Source: Paludibacteraceae bacterium
GTDB lineage: Bacteria > Bacteroidota > Bacteroidia > Bacteroidales > Paludibacteraceae
NCBI GenBank assembly: GCA_017447875.1
Contig: JAFSMP010000013.1
Span: 1-64,000, forward strand
Reading direction: 5' to 3'
DNA length: 64,000 bases
This document shows positions 24,409-34,995 of this stretch, piece by piece; position 1 is the stretch's first letter; every line of letters starts with the position of its first letter. The notes beneath the pieces were generated by a model that worked only from the letters and a program-made list of their open reading frames with translations, had not been told where the DNA came from and did not search any database. The position numbers were made by a program, and so were the translations under genes.

Positions 24409-26484
24409 TTATCCTACTTGACAGCCGTTTTTAACGGGTGCAGATACGGTGGTAACCACCAATTTACCGTCTGCATCAACGGCAGAGAGGATCATTCCTT
24501 GCGATTCGATTCCCATCATCTTACGCGGCGGGAAATTGGCAATAAAGAGCACTTGTTTGCCGATAAGCACCGACGGATCCGGATAACTCTGTGCGATACC
24601 GCTGAGGATGGTGCGTCCGCCCATGCCGTCGTCCAATGTGAATTGCAGCAGACGCTCGGATTTCTTAACGGGTTGGCAGTCCAATACGGTAGCTACACGG
24701 ATATCGGCTTTATCGAACTCATCGATGGTCGTGGGTGCTTTGATCTCTGCCGGACGCCAGTTCTTCAGTGCCTCCGCTTGTGCGGCCGCTTCATTCTCTT
24801 TCTTGATACGCTCCAGACGATCGAGTTGCGCTTGGATAGCACTGTCTTCGATCTTCTCGAAAAGCAACGATACCTCACCGAGCGTGTCACCTTCTTTCAG
24901 CATATCGATACGTCCGAGATCTTCCCAACCGAAAGCCTTGTTGAGTTGCAACATCGTGCGTAATTTCTCCGATGAGAACGGAAGGAACGGCTCAAAAGCG
25001 ATGGCTAAGTTAGCGGCGATCTGCAGGGAGAGATGCAGGATGGTAGCGGTGCGCTCCATATCGGTCTTGGCGAGTTTCCAAGGCTCCGTGTCTGCCAGAT
25101 ATTTATTACCGATACGGGCCAGGTTCATCGCTTCCTTCTGTGCATCACGGAAACGGAAGTTATTGAGCAGGTCTTCAAGCGTCGCTTTGACATTCTTGAA
25201 TTCTTCAATGGTCTGCTTGTCGTAGTCGGTCAGTTCTCTGCATGCGGGCACGCGCCCGTTACAATATTTATTGGTGAGCACAAGGGCACGATTCACGAAG
25301 TTACCGTAGATAGCGACTAACTCATTGTTGTTACGTGCCTGGAAATCCGACCAGGTGAAGTCATTATCCTTGGTCTCCGGTGCATTGGCGGTGAGCACAT
25401 AACGCAGCACGTCCTGCTTACCGGGGAAATCATCCAGGTACTCGTTGAGCCAAACCGCCCAGTTGCGGGAGGTAGAGATCTTGTCGCCTTCGAGGTTGAG
25501 GAACTCGTTACTCGGTACGTTATCCGGCAGGTTATATCCCTGCGCTTTGAGCATCGCGGGGAAGACGATGCAGTGGAAGACGATGTTATCTTTTCCGATG
25601 AAATGGATCATTCTTGTCGATTCATCTTTCCACCATTTGGTCCAATCTCCGAATTTCTCGGGTTGCGCTTGGCACAGCTCAATCGTATTGGAGATGTAAC
25701 CGATAGGGGCATCGAACCATACGTAGAGCACTTTGCCTTCGGCACCTTCTACCGGCACGGGAATACCCCACTCCAGGTCACGGGTGACCGCACGGGGCTT
25801 GAGTCCGCCGTCCAACCAGGATTTGCACTGACCATAGACGTTGGGTCGCCATTCCTTATGGTTATTGAGGATCCAATCCTCCAACCATGCCTGATACTTG
25901 TCCAGCGGCAGATACCAGTGTTTGGTTTCTTTCTTGGTGAGCGGGTTACCTGTCTCGGCATTATAAGGATTGATCAGTTCATCCGGCGAGAGGGTAGCAC
26001 CGCATTTCTCGCACTGGTCACCGTACGCACCGAGACTGTGACAACGCGGACATTCACCGCGGATGTTACGGTCGGTCAAGAAATGGCCCGTAGCCTCATC
26101 GTAGAACTGCTCGGAGGTCTCTTCCACAAACTGTCCTGCATCGTACATCTTGCGGAAATAGTCTGCAGCGAAGCGATGGTGGATATCCGAGGTGGTACGG
26201 GAATAGATGTCGAAGGACACACCGAAATCGGCGAAGGAACGTTTGATCAACTCATGATAGCGATCCACCACCTGCTGGGTCGTAATGCCTTCTTTGCGGG
26301 CGCGGATAGTAACCGGTACACCGTGTTCGTCCGATCCGCAAACGAAGAGCACCTCCTGTCCTTTGAGACGAAGATAGCGGGCATAGATGTCCGCAGGAAC
26401 ATACACTCCGGCAAGGTGTCCGATATGCACCGGACCGTTCGCATAAGGGAGTGCTGCTGTGATTAAAGTGCGATTAAATGCCAT
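24409..26484 (-). CDS. metG: Methionyl-tRNA synthetase
   Basis: A 691-residue class I synthetase. HIGH motif in [12 protein letters not shown] near the start, zinc cysteines in [23 protein letters not shown] variant [10 protein letters not shown], and a C-terminal EMAP/Trbp111-like tRNA-binding domain from about residue 590 ([20 protein letters not shown]). This is the long dimeric form. The CAT tRNA lies just downstream on the same strand. Confidence 0.96.
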   Translation of the reverse strand: MAFNRTLITAALPYANGPVHIGHLAGVYVPADIYARYLRLKGQEVLFVCGSDEHGVPVTIRARKEGITTQQVVDRYHELIKRSFADFGVSFDIYSRTTSDIHHRFAADYFRKMYDAGQFVEETSEQFYDEATGHFLTDRNIRGECPRCHSLGAYGDQCEKCGATLSPDELINPYNAETGNPLTKKETKHWYLPLDKYQAWLEDWILNNHKEWRPNVYGQCKSWLDGGLKPRAVTRDLEWGIPVPVEGAEGKVLYVWFDAPIGYISNTIELCQAQPEKFGDWTKWWKDESTRMIHFIGKDNIVFHCIVFPAMLKAQGYNLPDNVPSNEFLNLEGDKISTSRNWAVWLNEYLDDFPGKQDVLRYVLTANAPETKDNDFTWSDFQARNNNELVAIYGNFVNRALVLTNKYCNGRVPACRELTDYDKQTIEEFKNVKATLEDLLNNFRFRDAQKEAMNLARIGNKYLADTEPWKLAKTDMERTATILHLSLQIAANLAIAFEPFLPFSSEKLRTMLQLNKAFGWEDLGRIDMLKEGDTLGEVSLLFEKIEDSAIQAQLDRLERIKKENEAAAQAEALKNWRPAEIKAPTTIDEFDKADIRVATVLDCQPVKKSERLLQFTLDDGMGGRTILSGIAQSYPDPSVLIGKQVLFIANFPPRKMMGIESQGMILSAVDADGKLVVTTVSAPVKNGCQVG

Positions 26485-26531
26485 ATTTTGTGTAATTTTA
26501 TACTAAAAATTAAAAAAAATGCTCAATTTTC

Positions 26532-26562
26532 TTGCGTATGTCAAAAAAAAGTAGTACTTTTG
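26532..26562 (+). promoter_or_regulatory. Promoter of the outer-membrane protein gene
   Basis: TTG at 26532 and TACTTTTG at 26555-26562, with extended TTGCGTATGTC. Confidence 0.8.
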
Positions 26563-26616
26563 CGGTCGCTTAATTGGGTGACTTTGCAAAAACGGCTGCA
26601 AAGGTACAACAAAAAA

Positions 26617-27669
26617 ATGAAAAATACAAATAATTCTGTGAAAAAATATCAATCATATGGATTTCTGCTGCTTGCATTGCTGTTTTGTGGTAATGTGAGT
26701 GCGAAGGTGAACCATTACGTCGGTGGATATGGTCAGATAGGCGAATGGTCCCTGATGCCGTCATCGAGTAACTATGGCAATAGTTTGGGTGTAGCCGGTG
26801 GTGCAGGTTTCGTATATGAGTTACAAGCCGGTCCGACGTATAAGCCCGTTCGTTTTCTGTTGGACGTAGGAGTAGGTGCCACCTATGGCATGACGGCATA
26901 TATCCAGAGTAGTAACAGCACAGCAGAGTTATTGGATCAGACGGATCTGAATGGCGATAAGTTCGATTATATCTATGAGATACAGGACCGTAAGGATAAG
27001 TACACCAACTTAGCGGTACAGATTCCTTTGATGGTCGGTGTGCAGTTCAAGCGTTTTTATGCCTTGGCAGGTTTGAAGGTATATGCGAACATGCTGACCA
27101 AGACGAACTCTTCGGCGAAACTGACCACATACGGTACCTATTGGAATGAGGCACACACCAAACATCCGTTCGATGATATGACTAATATGCCGGAATATCA
27201 GTTCTTTACGGACGAACCGGTGAAAAAGAGCATAGGTACGACGCTGAATCTGGATATGGACCTCAGTCTGGAAATCGGAGCCCGTTTGGGTGTAATCAAT
27301 TATGCGGTGGGATACGATGTGCCGAAACGCAAGTTGGAATACCGTATAGGTGCGTTCCTGGATTACGGTCTGTTAGATGTCCATACAAGTGGTACCAAAC
27401 AGGCTTTGACCACGCCGGGTAGTTATGATGTCGACCGTTATTCTCCTAATTACGTATATAACACGCGCACGATGATTGATAACGTCGAGATGAATGACGT
27501 GATGGCTACGGAGGGATTTGCAAGCAAGGTGCAGAACCTGATGGTAGGTGTCAAGTTCACCGTGCTCTTCCAAATGCCGGAGCAGAAGAAGTGCGTGATG
27601 TGTGACGATAACTACAAGTCAACTGCCGCTCCGCGTGGTGGCAGCCGAGGAATGAAGTACGAGGAATAA
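26617..27669 (+). CDS. Outer-membrane beta-barrel protein
   Basis: A 350-residue protein with a signal peptide (KKYQSYGFLLLALLFCGNVSA, cleavage after about residue 29). The mature part alternates polar and aromatic strands (YALAGLKVYANML, LEYRIGAFLDYGLL, LMVGVKFTVLF), the pattern of PorT-like or OmpW-sized Bacteroidetes barrels. A short Cys-containing tail (KKCVMCDDN) follows the last strand, which is unusual for a barrel. The ATG at 26617 is chosen because the signal peptide starts there; earlier in-frame starts lie in the promoter. The last 51 bp overlap the 3' end of cdaA in opposite orientation. Ligand unknown. Confidence 0.75.
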   Translation: MKNTNNSVKKYQSYGFLLLALLFCGNVSAKVNHYVGGYGQIGEWSLMPSSSNYGNSLGVAGGAGFVYELQAGPTYKPVRFLLDVGVGATYGMTAYIQSSNSTAELLDQTDLNGDKFDYIYEIQDRKDKYTNLAVQIPLMVGVQFKRFYALAGLKVYANMLTKTNSSAKLTTYGTYWNEAHTKHPFDDMTNMPEYQFFTDEPVKKSIGTTLNLDMDLSLEIGARLGVINYAVGYDVPKRKLEYRIGAFLDYGLLDVHTSGTKQALTTPGSYDVDRYSPNYVYNTRTMIDNVEMNDVMATEGFASKVQNLMVGVKFTVLFQMPEQKKCVMCDDNYKSTAAPRGGSRGMKYEE

Positions 27670-28407
27670 TTCATCGGGAGACACTTCCCGAATCTCCCCT
27701 TCTTGGGCCACGGATATATGACCGGTCTCTTCGGACACGACAATACATGTCGCGTCCGATTTTTCTGTCTGTCCGAGTGCTGCCCGGTGACGTAAACCGT
27801 AATGCTGCGGGATGGAGGTGTTTTTGCTCACCGGCAGGATACAGGCTGCGGCCAATAACTTGCCTTCGCGTATGATCAGTGCACCGTCGTGCAGCGGGGT
27901 ATTCTTGAAGAAGATGTTCTCTATCAGCCGTGCCGACACCTGTGCATCCAGCCGTTCACCCGTATCAGCAATCTCTTTGAGCGGTTCGGCACCGGCTAAG
28001 ACGATGAGGGCACCGGTCTTGGTGGACGCCATATGACGACATGCCTGCGTGATCTCCAGGATCTGCTGCCGAGAGGCCGTATCCTCTTCGGATGAAACGC
28101 GACGGAAGAGTTGCAGCGAGGTGAAACGCGAACCGACGCGGTAGAAGAACATACGGATCTCATCCTGGAAGATGATAATCAAGGCGATAGCACCGACGGA
28201 GATGATACGATCGAAGAGCGCACCGGTCAGTTCCAGTTGGAAGACAAACGTGACGAGGAACCACACGATGATAAATGCCAGGATACCCCAGAACAGACTG
28301 GAGGCACCTGTGCGACGCAACAGCACGTACGCTTCGTACAGGATCGCTGCTACCAGCAGGATATCGATGAGGTCCTTGAATCCGAAAGAGAAAGCCAGAA
28401 AATGCAT
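27619..28407 (-). CDS. cdaA: Diadenylate cyclase CdaA
   Basis: A 262-residue membrane enzyme that makes c-di-AMP from two ATP. Three N-terminal membrane segments (about 12-30, 38-56 and 66-82) precede the DAC domain with DGA (174-176 in LHDGALII) and RHR (206-208 in GLRHRAA). c-di-AMP controls potassium, turgor and wall homeostasis. Gene end overlaps the convergent barrel gene by 51 bp. It lies just downstream of folP on the minus strand, likely cotranscribed. Confidence 0.95.
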   Translation of the reverse strand: MHFLAFSFGFKDLIDILLVAAILYEAYVLLRRTGASSLFWGILAFIIVWFLVTFVFQLELTGALFDRIISVGAIALIIIFQDEIRMFFYRVGSRFTSLQLFRRVSSEEDTASRQQILEITQACRHMASTKTGALIVLAGAEPLKEIADTGERLDAQVSARLIENIFFKNTPLHDGALIIREGKLLAAACILPVSKNTSIPQHYGLRHRAALGQTEKSDATCIVVSEETGHISVAQEGEIREVSPDELFLVLHSSAATTRSGS

Positions 28408-28408
28408 T

Positions 28409-28442
28409 ATAATTTACAATTTACAATTTACAATTTGCAATT
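28409..28442 (+). repeat. ATTTACA tandem repeat between folP and cdaA
   Basis: Four near-identical AATTTACA units fill the 13-bp gap and the ends of both genes; the folP stop lies within it. Confidence 0.6.
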
Positions 28443-29134
28443 CGCTCATAGAGCGATATGGTTTGTTTGGCCTCTGCGACATCATGTACGCGGAGGATGG
28501 CTGCTCCATGCTCGAGGGCGTACAGATGCAGAGCTTGCGTAGCGCTGAGGCAAGTGTCGGGTGTCAGAGCGAGCGGTCGCCAAACCATGGACTTGCGACT
28601 GACTCCGACCAGGATCGGTCGACCGTACGTAAGCAAGCTGTCCATCTCCCGCATGCAGACATAATCGGCTTCGGTCGAACCGATGAACCCGAATCCGGGA
28701 TCCAGAATCAGGTCAATATCCGCCAGTTCAGGATGTCGTTCCGGTAAACGCAGGTTCCCTCGTAAGGTCCATATATAAGGCACCCGGAACCGACGAACCA
28801 CCTCATACATCGCTTCGCATCCGCCGGAGATGTCATTGATGATCATCGTCCCGAACTGCTCCAGCGCCCGACGAGCGATCTCCGGACGGAAGGTGTCCAG
28901 CGACAGGGGTGCGTGCGGCAGTTCTTGACGCAGGGCTGCAAGGGCCGGTTCCAGTCGCGCCCATTCCACTTCTTCATCCAACGGTGTACTACCCGGACGA
29001 GTGGAACAACCCCCGATATCGAGTATGTCCGCTCCCTGTTCTATGGCAGTACGTGCCCAAGCGATCAGAGCCTGCTCCGACTGCAAACGCGACGCGGCAT
29101 AAAAACTGTCCGGCGTGACGTTCCCTATGGCCAT
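28421..29134 (-). CDS. folP: Dihydropteroate synthase
   Basis: A 237-residue enzyme joining p-aminobenzoate to the pterin diphosphate in folate synthesis. Motifs: MAIGNVTPDSFY at the start, DIGGCSTRPGST for the pterin and pABA loops, SLDTFRPE, INDISGG, LDPGFGF and VGVSRKSM. It is shorter than usual because the N-terminal strand before the first motif is missing. The ATG at 29134 lies 19 nt after the -7 element; a GTG at 29149 would add five residues (KAQI-type strand) but leave almost no leader. The open frame continues far upstream, antisense to gldJ, and that part is not coding. Confidence 0.92.
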   Translation of the reverse strand: MAIGNVTPDSFYAASRLQSEQALIAWARTAIEQGADILDIGGCSTRPGSTPLDEEVEWARLEPALAALRQELPHAPLSLDTFRPEIARRALEQFGTMIINDISGGCEAMYEVVRRFRVPYIWTLRGNLRLPERHPELADIDLILDPGFGFIGSTEADYVCMREMDSLLTYGRPILVGVSRKSMVWRPLALTPDTCLSATQALHLYALEHGAAILRVHDVAEAKQTISLYERIANCKL

Positions 29135-29153
29135 AATTTGCGCTTTCACGGTG

Positions 29154-29184
29154 CAAAGGTAGTAAAATTTGCCGAAATATGCAA
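29154..29184 (-). promoter_or_regulatory. Promoter of folP-cdaA
   Basis: Minus strand TTG at 29184-29182 and TACCTTTG at 29161-29154. Confidence 0.75.
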
Positions 29185-29211
29185 AAAAATCAAACAAAAA
29201 CCTCGAAAAAT

Positions 29212-29242
29212 TTGCATATATGCGAAAAAAGTTGTACTTTTG
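29212..29242 (+). promoter_or_regulatory. Promoter of gldJ
   Basis: TTG at 29212 and TACTTTTG at 29235-29242, divergent from folP. Confidence 0.8.
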
Positions 29243-29311
29243 CAGGCTGAAATATGTAAAATCGGTAATTGATAATCGAAAATCGTAAATTATAATACAT
29301 ATAATATAGTT

Positions 29312-30910
29312 ATGAAAAACGTATTTAAGTATCTGTTGATGGTCTCGGTGGTGGTAGCCGCTGCGTCGTGTAACAAGCGTGAATTGAACACCCGCGTTAG
29401 TAACACCACGGGATGGAATTATTTCGATGAGCGTACTACGAATTTCCAAGCCAATGAAGGTGTCGGAAACGTACATCCGGTAGGCATGGTGCCTATTCAG
29501 GGTGGTACCTTCACGGTAGGTGAGAAAGATGAGTTCATCACTTCTCCGCGTAATAACGAGACACGTAGTCTGACCGTTAGTTCGTTCTTCATGGATAAGT
29601 ATGAGGTGACGAACCTGAACTGGAACGAGTATCTGCATTGGTTGGATTTCGTCTTTGGTGCGGTAGCTCCGGAGTTGGTGGACCAGGCGCGTCCGGATCA
29701 TAAAGTTTGGCGTGAGGACTTGGCATACAACGATCCGTATGAGGATAACTATTTCGAGCACCCGGCCTTCTCGTTCTATCCGGTAGTGGGTGTGACTTGG
29801 GAGCAAGCGATGGCTTACTGCCAATGGCGTACCGACCGTGTGAATGAGATGGCGCTGATTAATGCCGGCGCTATAGTCATCCCGCCGTTCGCTGACCTGC
29901 AGCCGACGGATGATGAGGCATATAAAGACGAGTGGGAACAGCAGACGGGATATGAGATGTTCTCGTATGAAGAGATCAGTCCCGAGGATCCGGAGCAGAC
30001 GGTAACGATGTACCGTCCGAGTTACGAGTGGATCCGTGATAAGTTCGTATTCAATACCGAGAAATACCTGATGGACGACAGTTACGTACCGGAGTACGGA
30101 CGTAAACCGATGATGGACAGTTACGGTACGGAGCGTAAGGTGACGATCGCTGACGGTATCTTCGTGACGGGTTACCGTCTGCCGACAGAGACCGAGTGGG
30201 AGTTTGCGGCTTACGCACCTGTGGCGGGTGAGGACGGCCTGACGATAGAGGGTAAGGTATATCCTTGGTCGGGTTACCATCCGCGTGATATGAGTAAGAA
30301 GAACCTCGGTATGATGCAGGCTAACTTCGTTCGTGGACGAGGCGACATGATGGGTGTGAGTGGTGCTTTGAACGACCGCCACGTGATCACCAACCCGGTT
30401 GATGCGTTCTATCCCAATGATTTCGGACTGTATAACATGGCCGGAAACGTGAACGAGTGGGTAATGGATGTATATCGTGAGACGACGTTCCAGGATGTAA
30501 CGGAGTATAACTCCTATCGTGGTAATATCTTCAGCCGTCCGGTACTGGATGAGAACGGTAAGTTCGAGATGGACTCCGTAGGTTGCATCAAGATCACCTG
30601 GGGTAAGGATGACGATAAGCGTGACGTACTCGATGGTGATTTCGCCAGCTTGCTGCAGACCGACTATCCGCTGGATACCGTGGGTATGGAGAACCTGAGC
30701 GAGAAGAAACAAGACCCGACGGATGTACTGGCACCGATCGTAACGAAAAAGAGCCGTGTATACAAAGGTGGTTCGTGGGCTGACCGTATCTATTGGTTGA
30801 ACCCGTCTAACCGTCGTTATCTGGATCAAGACCGTGCATCGTCGAAGATCGGTTTCCGTTGCGCTATGAGTACGCTGGGTGACCAGATCCCGAGTGATCC
30901 GATGTATTGA
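29312..30910 (+). CDS. gldJ: GldJ-like gliding/T9SS lipoprotein (SUMF1 fold)
   Basis: A 532-residue lipoprotein with the lipobox VAAASC (C20) and a formylglycine-generating-enzyme-like domain: GGTFTVG near residue 65, FFMDKYEVTNLNWNEYL, VVGVTWEQAMAYCQWRT, LPTETEWEFAA, then YNMAGNVNEWVMDV and YKGGSWADRIYWLNP with a final GFRCAM. The N-terminal TGWNYFDERTTNF segment resembles GldJ rather than GldK, which has a different glycine-rich start. GldJ/GldK proteins form the periplasmic ring of the type IX secretion apparatus. It is not in a gldKLMN operon, consistent with GldJ. A PorK-type assignment is the alternative. Confidence 0.82.
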   Translation: MKNVFKYLLMVSVVVAAASCNKRELNTRVSNTTGWNYFDERTTNFQANEGVGNVHPVGMVPIQGGTFTVGEKDEFITSPRNNETRSLTVSSFFMDKYEVTNLNWNEYLHWLDFVFGAVAPELVDQARPDHKVWREDLAYNDPYEDNYFEHPAFSFYPVVGVTWEQAMAYCQWRTDRVNEMALINAGAIVIPPFADLQPTDDEAYKDEWEQQTGYEMFSYEEISPEDPEQTVTMYRPSYEWIRDKFVFNTEKYLMDDSYVPEYGRKPMMDSYGTERKVTIADGIFVTGYRLPTETEWEFAAYAPVAGEDGLTIEGKVYPWSGYHPRDMSKKNLGMMQANFVRGRGDMMGVSGALNDRHVITNPVDAFYPNDFGLYNMAGNVNEWVMDVYRETTFQDVTEYNSYRGNIFSRPVLDENGKFEMDSVGCIKITWGKDDDKRDVLDGDFASLLQTDYPLDTVGMENLSEKKQDPTDVLAPIVTKKSRVYKGGSWADRIYWLNPSNRRYLDQDRASSKIGFRCAMSTLGDQIPSDPMY

Positions 30911-30979
30911 TGTTGCTGCGCAACGTTAAATAGTTAAATGGTTAAAATGGTTTTTATTCCATAAAAACGTTAAATTGTT

Positions 30980-31354
30980 ATGAATTTTCCTAAAGATATT
31001 CGCTATACAAGCGAGCATGAATGGATTCGCATAGAGGGCGATGAGGCCTATGTAGGTATCACAGACTACGCACAGAGTGAGTTGGGTGAGATCGTGTTTA
31101 TCGATGTACCGACGGTTGGTGAGACGGTAGGACAAGGAGAGGTCTTCGGTTCGGTAGAGGCCGTAAAGACCGTCAGTGACCTGAATATGCCGGTGACGGG
31201 TGAGGTGTTGGAGCTGAACGAAGAGTTGGATGCAGCACCGGAACTCGTGAACAACGATCCGTACGGTAAGGGATGGATCATCCGCATCAGCGTCAAGGAC
31301 GCTTCGGAGCTCGACAAACTGATGGATGCTGCGGCTTACGAAGCTAGCCTTTAA
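30980..31354 (+). CDS. gcvH: Glycine cleavage system H protein
   Basis: A 124-residue lipoyl carrier. The lipoylated lysine is K63 in [12 protein letters not shown]; the ends ([32 protein letters not shown]) are standard. It shuttles the aminomethyl group between P, T and L proteins. A small perfect hairpin (30950-30968) lies before the start. Its last four bases overlap the convergent AraC-type gene. Confidence 0.96.
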   Translation: MNFPKDIRYTSEHEWIRIEGDEAYVGITDYAQSELGEIVFIDVPTVGETVGQGEVFGSVEAVKTVSDLNMPVTGEVLELNEELDAAPELVNNDPYGKGWIIRISVKDASELDKLMDAAAYEASL

Positions 31355-32532
31355 GCTTGAATCTCTTTAGCGCTCCATTCGCGGGGCGTGCAACCGACCT
31401 CCCTGGCAAAGACGCGGGAGAAGACGGTGGGAGAAGAGAAACCGCTGCGCTCAGCCACATCTTGCAGTTGCATCTCCGGATGATCGGTCATCAGACGTTG
31501 GGCTTCCCGGATACGGTAGTTCGTCACGAACTGATAGAAATTACAACCGTAGACAGAGTTGATGAGTGTAGACAAATAGGTTCGGTTGAGCGGTAATACT
31601 TGCCGCAAATCCAATAAACGGAATTCCGGATGGAGATAGGGTTTATCTGTCTCCATCCATTTTTCTAACACCTCGCGATACGCATCGTAGGCCTGTTCCG
31701 AAGTGTCTTCAGTCGGTATTTCTTCTTCATTTTCTTCGATTTCATCGGGTTTATTAGCCGGTACATGCTGCCGTATCATCTTCCATGGGTCCGGACGGAA
31801 AAGAATCTGCTCCGAACTGTAGATGAGCATCAGCAGTATGATCAATTGTTGGGTGAAAGCCGTCTGGATAGACGCGGAGAAACAGAGCACAAAGAAGAAC
31901 GCATTGAATATAACATATAGGATGATATACCGTATGATCCATTGGATATCGATATTATCCATGGAGGAGTAGTTCTCTTCGCACCATTGACGGTACGTAC
32001 GGATATGTGAGACTAAGAAACCGAGTAAGACGAGCGGATATAAGGCCAGTAAGATGCGGCAGTCGATATCCAGCAGTTCATCCAGCGCATAGGCTATAAG
32101 CACAGGAAGTCCTTGCCAAAACGCCCGTTTCCAGTTGAGCCACCCCGGACGGAGTACTTCTGCAGGGTAGGTCAAGAGCAACCATGACAGGAAATTACCT
32201 ACGACCATCTCCCAGTTTTGCAAACAGATTAATCCATGCGTCGGCTGGTACCATACCACACGCATCAGGATGAGCGTAGAAACTATAGCAAAGGCGATTA
32301 GTATCGATACCCATATCTTACGGACACGTAAGCCCTCGGAATGACGACTGATCATCCATGCTCCGGCCAAACAAACCGTAGCAATACAACAGTTCAGAAT
32401 CTGGCAGATGGGTTCATATTGTTCTGCAGACAGATAAGATGTTCCCCAAAAACTAACATGTATTCCTAAGATAAGTAATACACCGAAGACAAACTCCGAC
32501 TTATAGTCGGCAAACATTTTGCGTAATTCCAT
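31351..32532 (-). CDS. Membrane-anchored AraC-type regulator
   Basis: A 393-residue protein with about seven hydrophobic segments in the first 250 residues, an acidic linker ([17 protein letters not shown]) and a C-terminal AraC-type double helix-turn-helix ([20 protein letters not shown], then [20 protein letters not shown] and [12 protein letters not shown]). The membrane part may sense an envelope or lipophilic signal and the cytoplasmic HTH controls transcription. This architecture is common in Bacteroidetes; targets unknown. The ATG at 32532 follows the promoter by 32 nt. Confidence 0.85.
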   Translation of the reverse strand: MELRKMFADYKSEFVFGVLLILGIHVSFWGTSYLSAEQYEPICQILNCCIATVCLAGAWMISRHSEGLRVRKIWVSILIAFAIVSTLILMRVVWYQPTHGLICLQNWEMVVGNFLSWLLLTYPAEVLRPGWLNWKRAFWQGLPVLIAYALDELLDIDCRILLALYPLVLLGFLVSHIRTYRQWCEENYSSMDNIDIQWIIRYIILYVIFNAFFFVLCFSASIQTAFTQQLIILLMLIYSSEQILFRPDPWKMIRQHVPANKPDEIEENEEEIPTEDTSEQAYDAYREVLEKWMETDKPYLHPEFRLLDLRQVLPLNRTYLSTLINSVYGCNFYQFVTNYRIREAQRLMTDHPEMQLQDVAERSGFSSPTVFSRVFAREVGCTPREWSAKEIQA

Positions 32533-32564
32533 GGTATTTCTCTCCCATTTTTCAAAAACGACCA

Positions 32565-32595
32565 CAAAGATACAAAAAAATCGGCATATATGCAA
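32565..32595 (-). promoter_or_regulatory. Promoter of the membrane AraC-type gene
   Basis: Minus strand TTG at 32595-32593 and TATCTTTG at 32572-32565. Confidence 0.75.
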
Positions 32596-32673
32596 ATTTT
32601 ATGGGTACTTTTTTACTTTTCGTAAAATTTATGCGTGAATTATGTACGGAATGTTCAAAATATATGGATGTAC

Positions 32674-32704
32674 TTGCGTATGTCAAGAAAAAGCAGTACC
32701 TTTG
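32674..32704 (+). promoter_or_regulatory. Promoter of a candidate small RNA
   Basis: TTG at 32674 (TTGCGTATGTC) and TACCTTTG at 32697-32704, spacing 23. No coding sequence follows before the terminator at 32768. Confidence 0.8.
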
Positions 32705-32708
32705 CATC

Positions 32709-32800
32709 GTCATTGAGAAATCAATGGCAGCCTGTAGAGGTTTTTTCATGTAATTGTAAGTATTGGGATCCGGCCGCTCGCGAGAGTAGCCGGATTTTTT
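32709..32800 (+). ncRNA. Candidate small RNA of about 90 nt
   Basis: The stretch has its own strong promoter and ends in an intrinsic terminator, with no open frame of note. At the 5' end CATTGA-GAAA-TCAATG (32711-32726) makes a 6-bp hairpin with a GAAA tetraloop; the middle is U-rich and single-stranded; the 3' hairpin ATCCGGC/GCCGGAT with inner CTC/GAG pairs ends in six T. I do not recognise an Rfam family. It could also be a short leader to cysS that terminates early, but cysS has its own promoter 30 bp downstream of the terminator. Confidence 0.65.
32768..32800 (+). terminator. Terminator of the candidate small RNA
   Basis: ATCCGGC (32768-32774) and GCCGGAT (32789-32795) followed by T to 32800. 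Confidence 0.8.
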
Positions 32801-32830
32801 GGTGTAATTTGTAAATTTGTGACGAATAAT

Positions 32831-32861
32831 TTGCGTATGTCAAAAAAAAGCAGTAATTTTG
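32831..32861 (+). promoter_or_regulatory. Promoter of cysS
   Basis: TTG at 32831 and TAATTTTG at 32854-32861, with TTGCGTATGTC and the spacer end AGCAG. Confidence 0.85.
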
Positions 32862-32885
32862 CACGCAAAATTTCAAATAGGTATT

Positions 32886-34349
32886 ATGTTAGAGATTTAT
32901 AACTCGTTAACGAGATTCAAACAGACATTTAAGCCGTTGCATGAGGGGCATGTGGGTATGTATGTATGCGGACCGACCGTGTACGGTGATGCGCATCTGG
33001 GGCATGCACGTCCGGCGATCACGTTTGACCTGCTGTACCGGTATTTGCAGTATCTGGGGTATAAAGTGCGGTATGTACGTAATATCACCGATGTGGGTCA
33101 CCTGGAGCACGATGCGGATGAAGGGGAAGATAAGATTGCTAAGAAAGCCCGGCTCGAGCAACTCGAACCGATGGAGGTGGTGCAGTACTATACCAACCGG
33201 TACCATCGGGACATGGCAGCGCTGAATGTGTTACCGCCTTCCATCGAACCGCATGCGAGTGGTCATATCATCGAGCAGATCGCCTTTGTGCAGAAGATCC
33301 TGGATAAGGGCTACGCATATGTGAGCAACGGTTCGGTCTATATGGATGTGGAGAAATATGCGAAGGATTTTCCTTATGGTAAACTTAGTGGACGTAACTT
33401 GAACGATATCGTCACCGAGACGCGTGAACTGGACGGACAGGACGAGAAGAAACACAGTTATGACTTTGCGTTATGGAAGAAAGCGGCTCCGGAACATATC
33501 ATGCATTGGCCGAGTCCGTGGTCGGAAGGTTTTCCGGGCTGGCATATGGAGTGCTCCACGATGGGCACCAAATACCTCGGTGAGCAGTTCGATATCCACG
33601 GAGGTGGACTGGATCTGATCTTCCCGCATCATGAGGCAGAGATCGCACAGTCTTGTGCGGCGTTGGGACATGAGACCGTTCATTACTGGATGCATAATAA
33701 CATGATCACCATCGCCGGCAAGAAGATGGGCAAGAGTTACAATAACTTCATCACGCTCGAGCAGTTCTTCAAGGGCGACCACCCGTTGCTTTCGAAGCCC
33801 TTCGGTCCGATGGTTATCCGTTTCTTCATCCTTCAGGCGCATTACCGTTCGACGGTGGATTTCTCGTCCGAAGCTCTTGAGGCAGCCGAGAAAGGTCTGC
33901 AACGTATGCAGGAAGCCTATGCCCGTTTGCAGAAACTGCAAGCAAGCAAAGAAACTACCGTTGAAATCGGTGATTTGCGTCAACGTTGCGTGGACGCCAT
34001 GGATGATGATCTGAATACGCCGTTCGTGATAGCAGCACTCTTTGACTCTACGCGCGCGATTAATACGGTGTATGACGGCAAGGGCACGATAAGCGAAACC
34101 GATCTCAAGGAGTTAAAGGACGTATGGAAGACCTTCGCCATCGACATCTTAGGACTGAGGCTTGAGGAACAAGGCGGAGATGCGGGTAAGCAGAAAGCGT
34201 TCAACGGTGCGATCGACTTGCTGTTGGGCATCCGTCTGCAAGCCAAGCAGAACAAAGACTGGGCGACGAGTGATAAGATCCGTAACGAACTGACCGCACT
34301 CGGTTTCCAAATCAAAGATACCAAAGATGGTTTTGAGTGGTCGATTTAA
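32886..34349 (+). CDS. cysS: Cysteinyl-tRNA synthetase
   Basis: A 487-residue class I synthetase. Motifs: [23 protein letters not shown] (zinc Cys and HIGH variant), [32 protein letters not shown] and [14 protein letters not shown] (KMSKS). Full length. The start [13 protein letters not shown] lies 24 nt after the -7 element. Confidence 0.96.
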   Translation: MLEIYNSLTRFKQTFKPLHEGHVGMYVCGPTVYGDAHLGHARPAITFDLLYRYLQYLGYKVRYVRNITDVGHLEHDADEGEDKIAKKARLEQLEPMEVVQYYTNRYHRDMAALNVLPPSIEPHASGHIIEQIAFVQKILDKGYAYVSNGSVYMDVEKYAKDFPYGKLSGRNLNDIVTETRELDGQDEKKHSYDFALWKKAAPEHIMHWPSPWSEGFPGWHMECSTMGTKYLGEQFDIHGGGLDLIFPHHEAEIAQSCAALGHETVHYWMHNNMITIAGKKMGKSYNNFITLEQFFKGDHPLLSKPFGPMVIRFFILQAHYRSTVDFSSEALEAAEKGLQRMQEAYARLQKLQASKETTVEIGDLRQRCVDAMDDDLNTPFVIAALFDSTRAINTVYDGKGTISETDLKELKDVWKTFAIDILGLRLEEQGGDAGKQKAFNGAIDLLLGIRLQAKQNKDWATSDKIRNELTALGFQIKDTKDGFEWSI

Positions 34350-34995
34350 ATGGTTGCTATGTGTGTTGCTCCTTGTGGGGTGCACGCATAAGCAAACAGA
34401 AGAACAGGCTGTCGTGGAAGACAGCCTGGTTTGGTATCCCGGACGCACTTTCCGTTATCAGGATAAATTCAATGACTTGCATGCCAAGCAACATGCCGTG
34501 GCTTCGGTGATCGGTTTATCGCACCCGCCCAAAGATCGTGAGGATGCCGCCTCTATGCGCAAAAGTCTCGTTGAAATCGAGACAAATGACAATTATATTG
34601 TCGAAGACCTGACACATTCCGTGCCGTATCTTATTCCGTCAGCGAAGAAGGAGTTGGATGCGATCGGTGCAGAGTGGGCGGATATCTTAGCGCGTAACGG
34701 TCTGCCGCATTACCGGTTCTATGTCACCTCTGTCTTACGAACCCAGGAAGATATCAAATATCTGCAACGCAGCGGTAATATCAATTCCGTCACGCAGAGT
34801 TGTCATTGTTACGGTACGACCTTTGATCTTGCGTACATGCGTTACGATAAGGTAACACGCACACATATGTACATGCACGAGGATAACTTGAAGTTGGTAT
34901 TGGGTCAAGTGCTGCTGAATCATCAGCGGGCGAATAAGATCTTCGTGAAGTACGAAGCGAAACAGAGTTGTTTTCACATCACTGTCCGCCAATAA
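34327..34995 (+). CDS. DUF5715 lipoprotein, M15-peptidase-like
   Basis: A 222-residue protein with a lipobox ([12 protein letters not shown], Cys about residue 19). The region [20 protein letters not shown], then [14 protein letters not shown] is the DUF5715 signature and resembles the SxHxxGxAxD zinc motif of M15 D-Ala-D-Ala peptidases; a late His in SCFHITVRQ would complete a zinc site. It may trim peptidoglycan in the periplasm. Cys occupies the position between the Ser and His and after the His, where Ala or Leu is more usual. The start lies 23 bp inside cysS, so it is likely translated from the same message. Confidence 0.8.
   Translation: MVLSGRFKWLLCVLLLVGCTHKQTEEQAVVEDSLVWYPGRTFRYQDKFNDLHAKQHAVASVIGLSHPPKDREDAASMRKSLVEIETNDNYIVEDLTHSVPYLIPSAKKELDAIGAEWADILARNGLPHYRFYVTSVLRTQEDIKYLQRSGNINSVTQSCHCYGTTFDLAYMRYDKVTRTHMYMHEDNLKLVLGQVLLNHQRANKIFVKYEAKQSCFHITVRQ

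Noticed and set aside
29150..30829. Open frame on the minus strand continuing upstream of folP to 30829
   Set aside because: It lies fully antisense to gldJ, has odd composition (runs of Arg, Thr, His and Val) and the folP promoter lies inside it; only the part up to 29134 is a gene.
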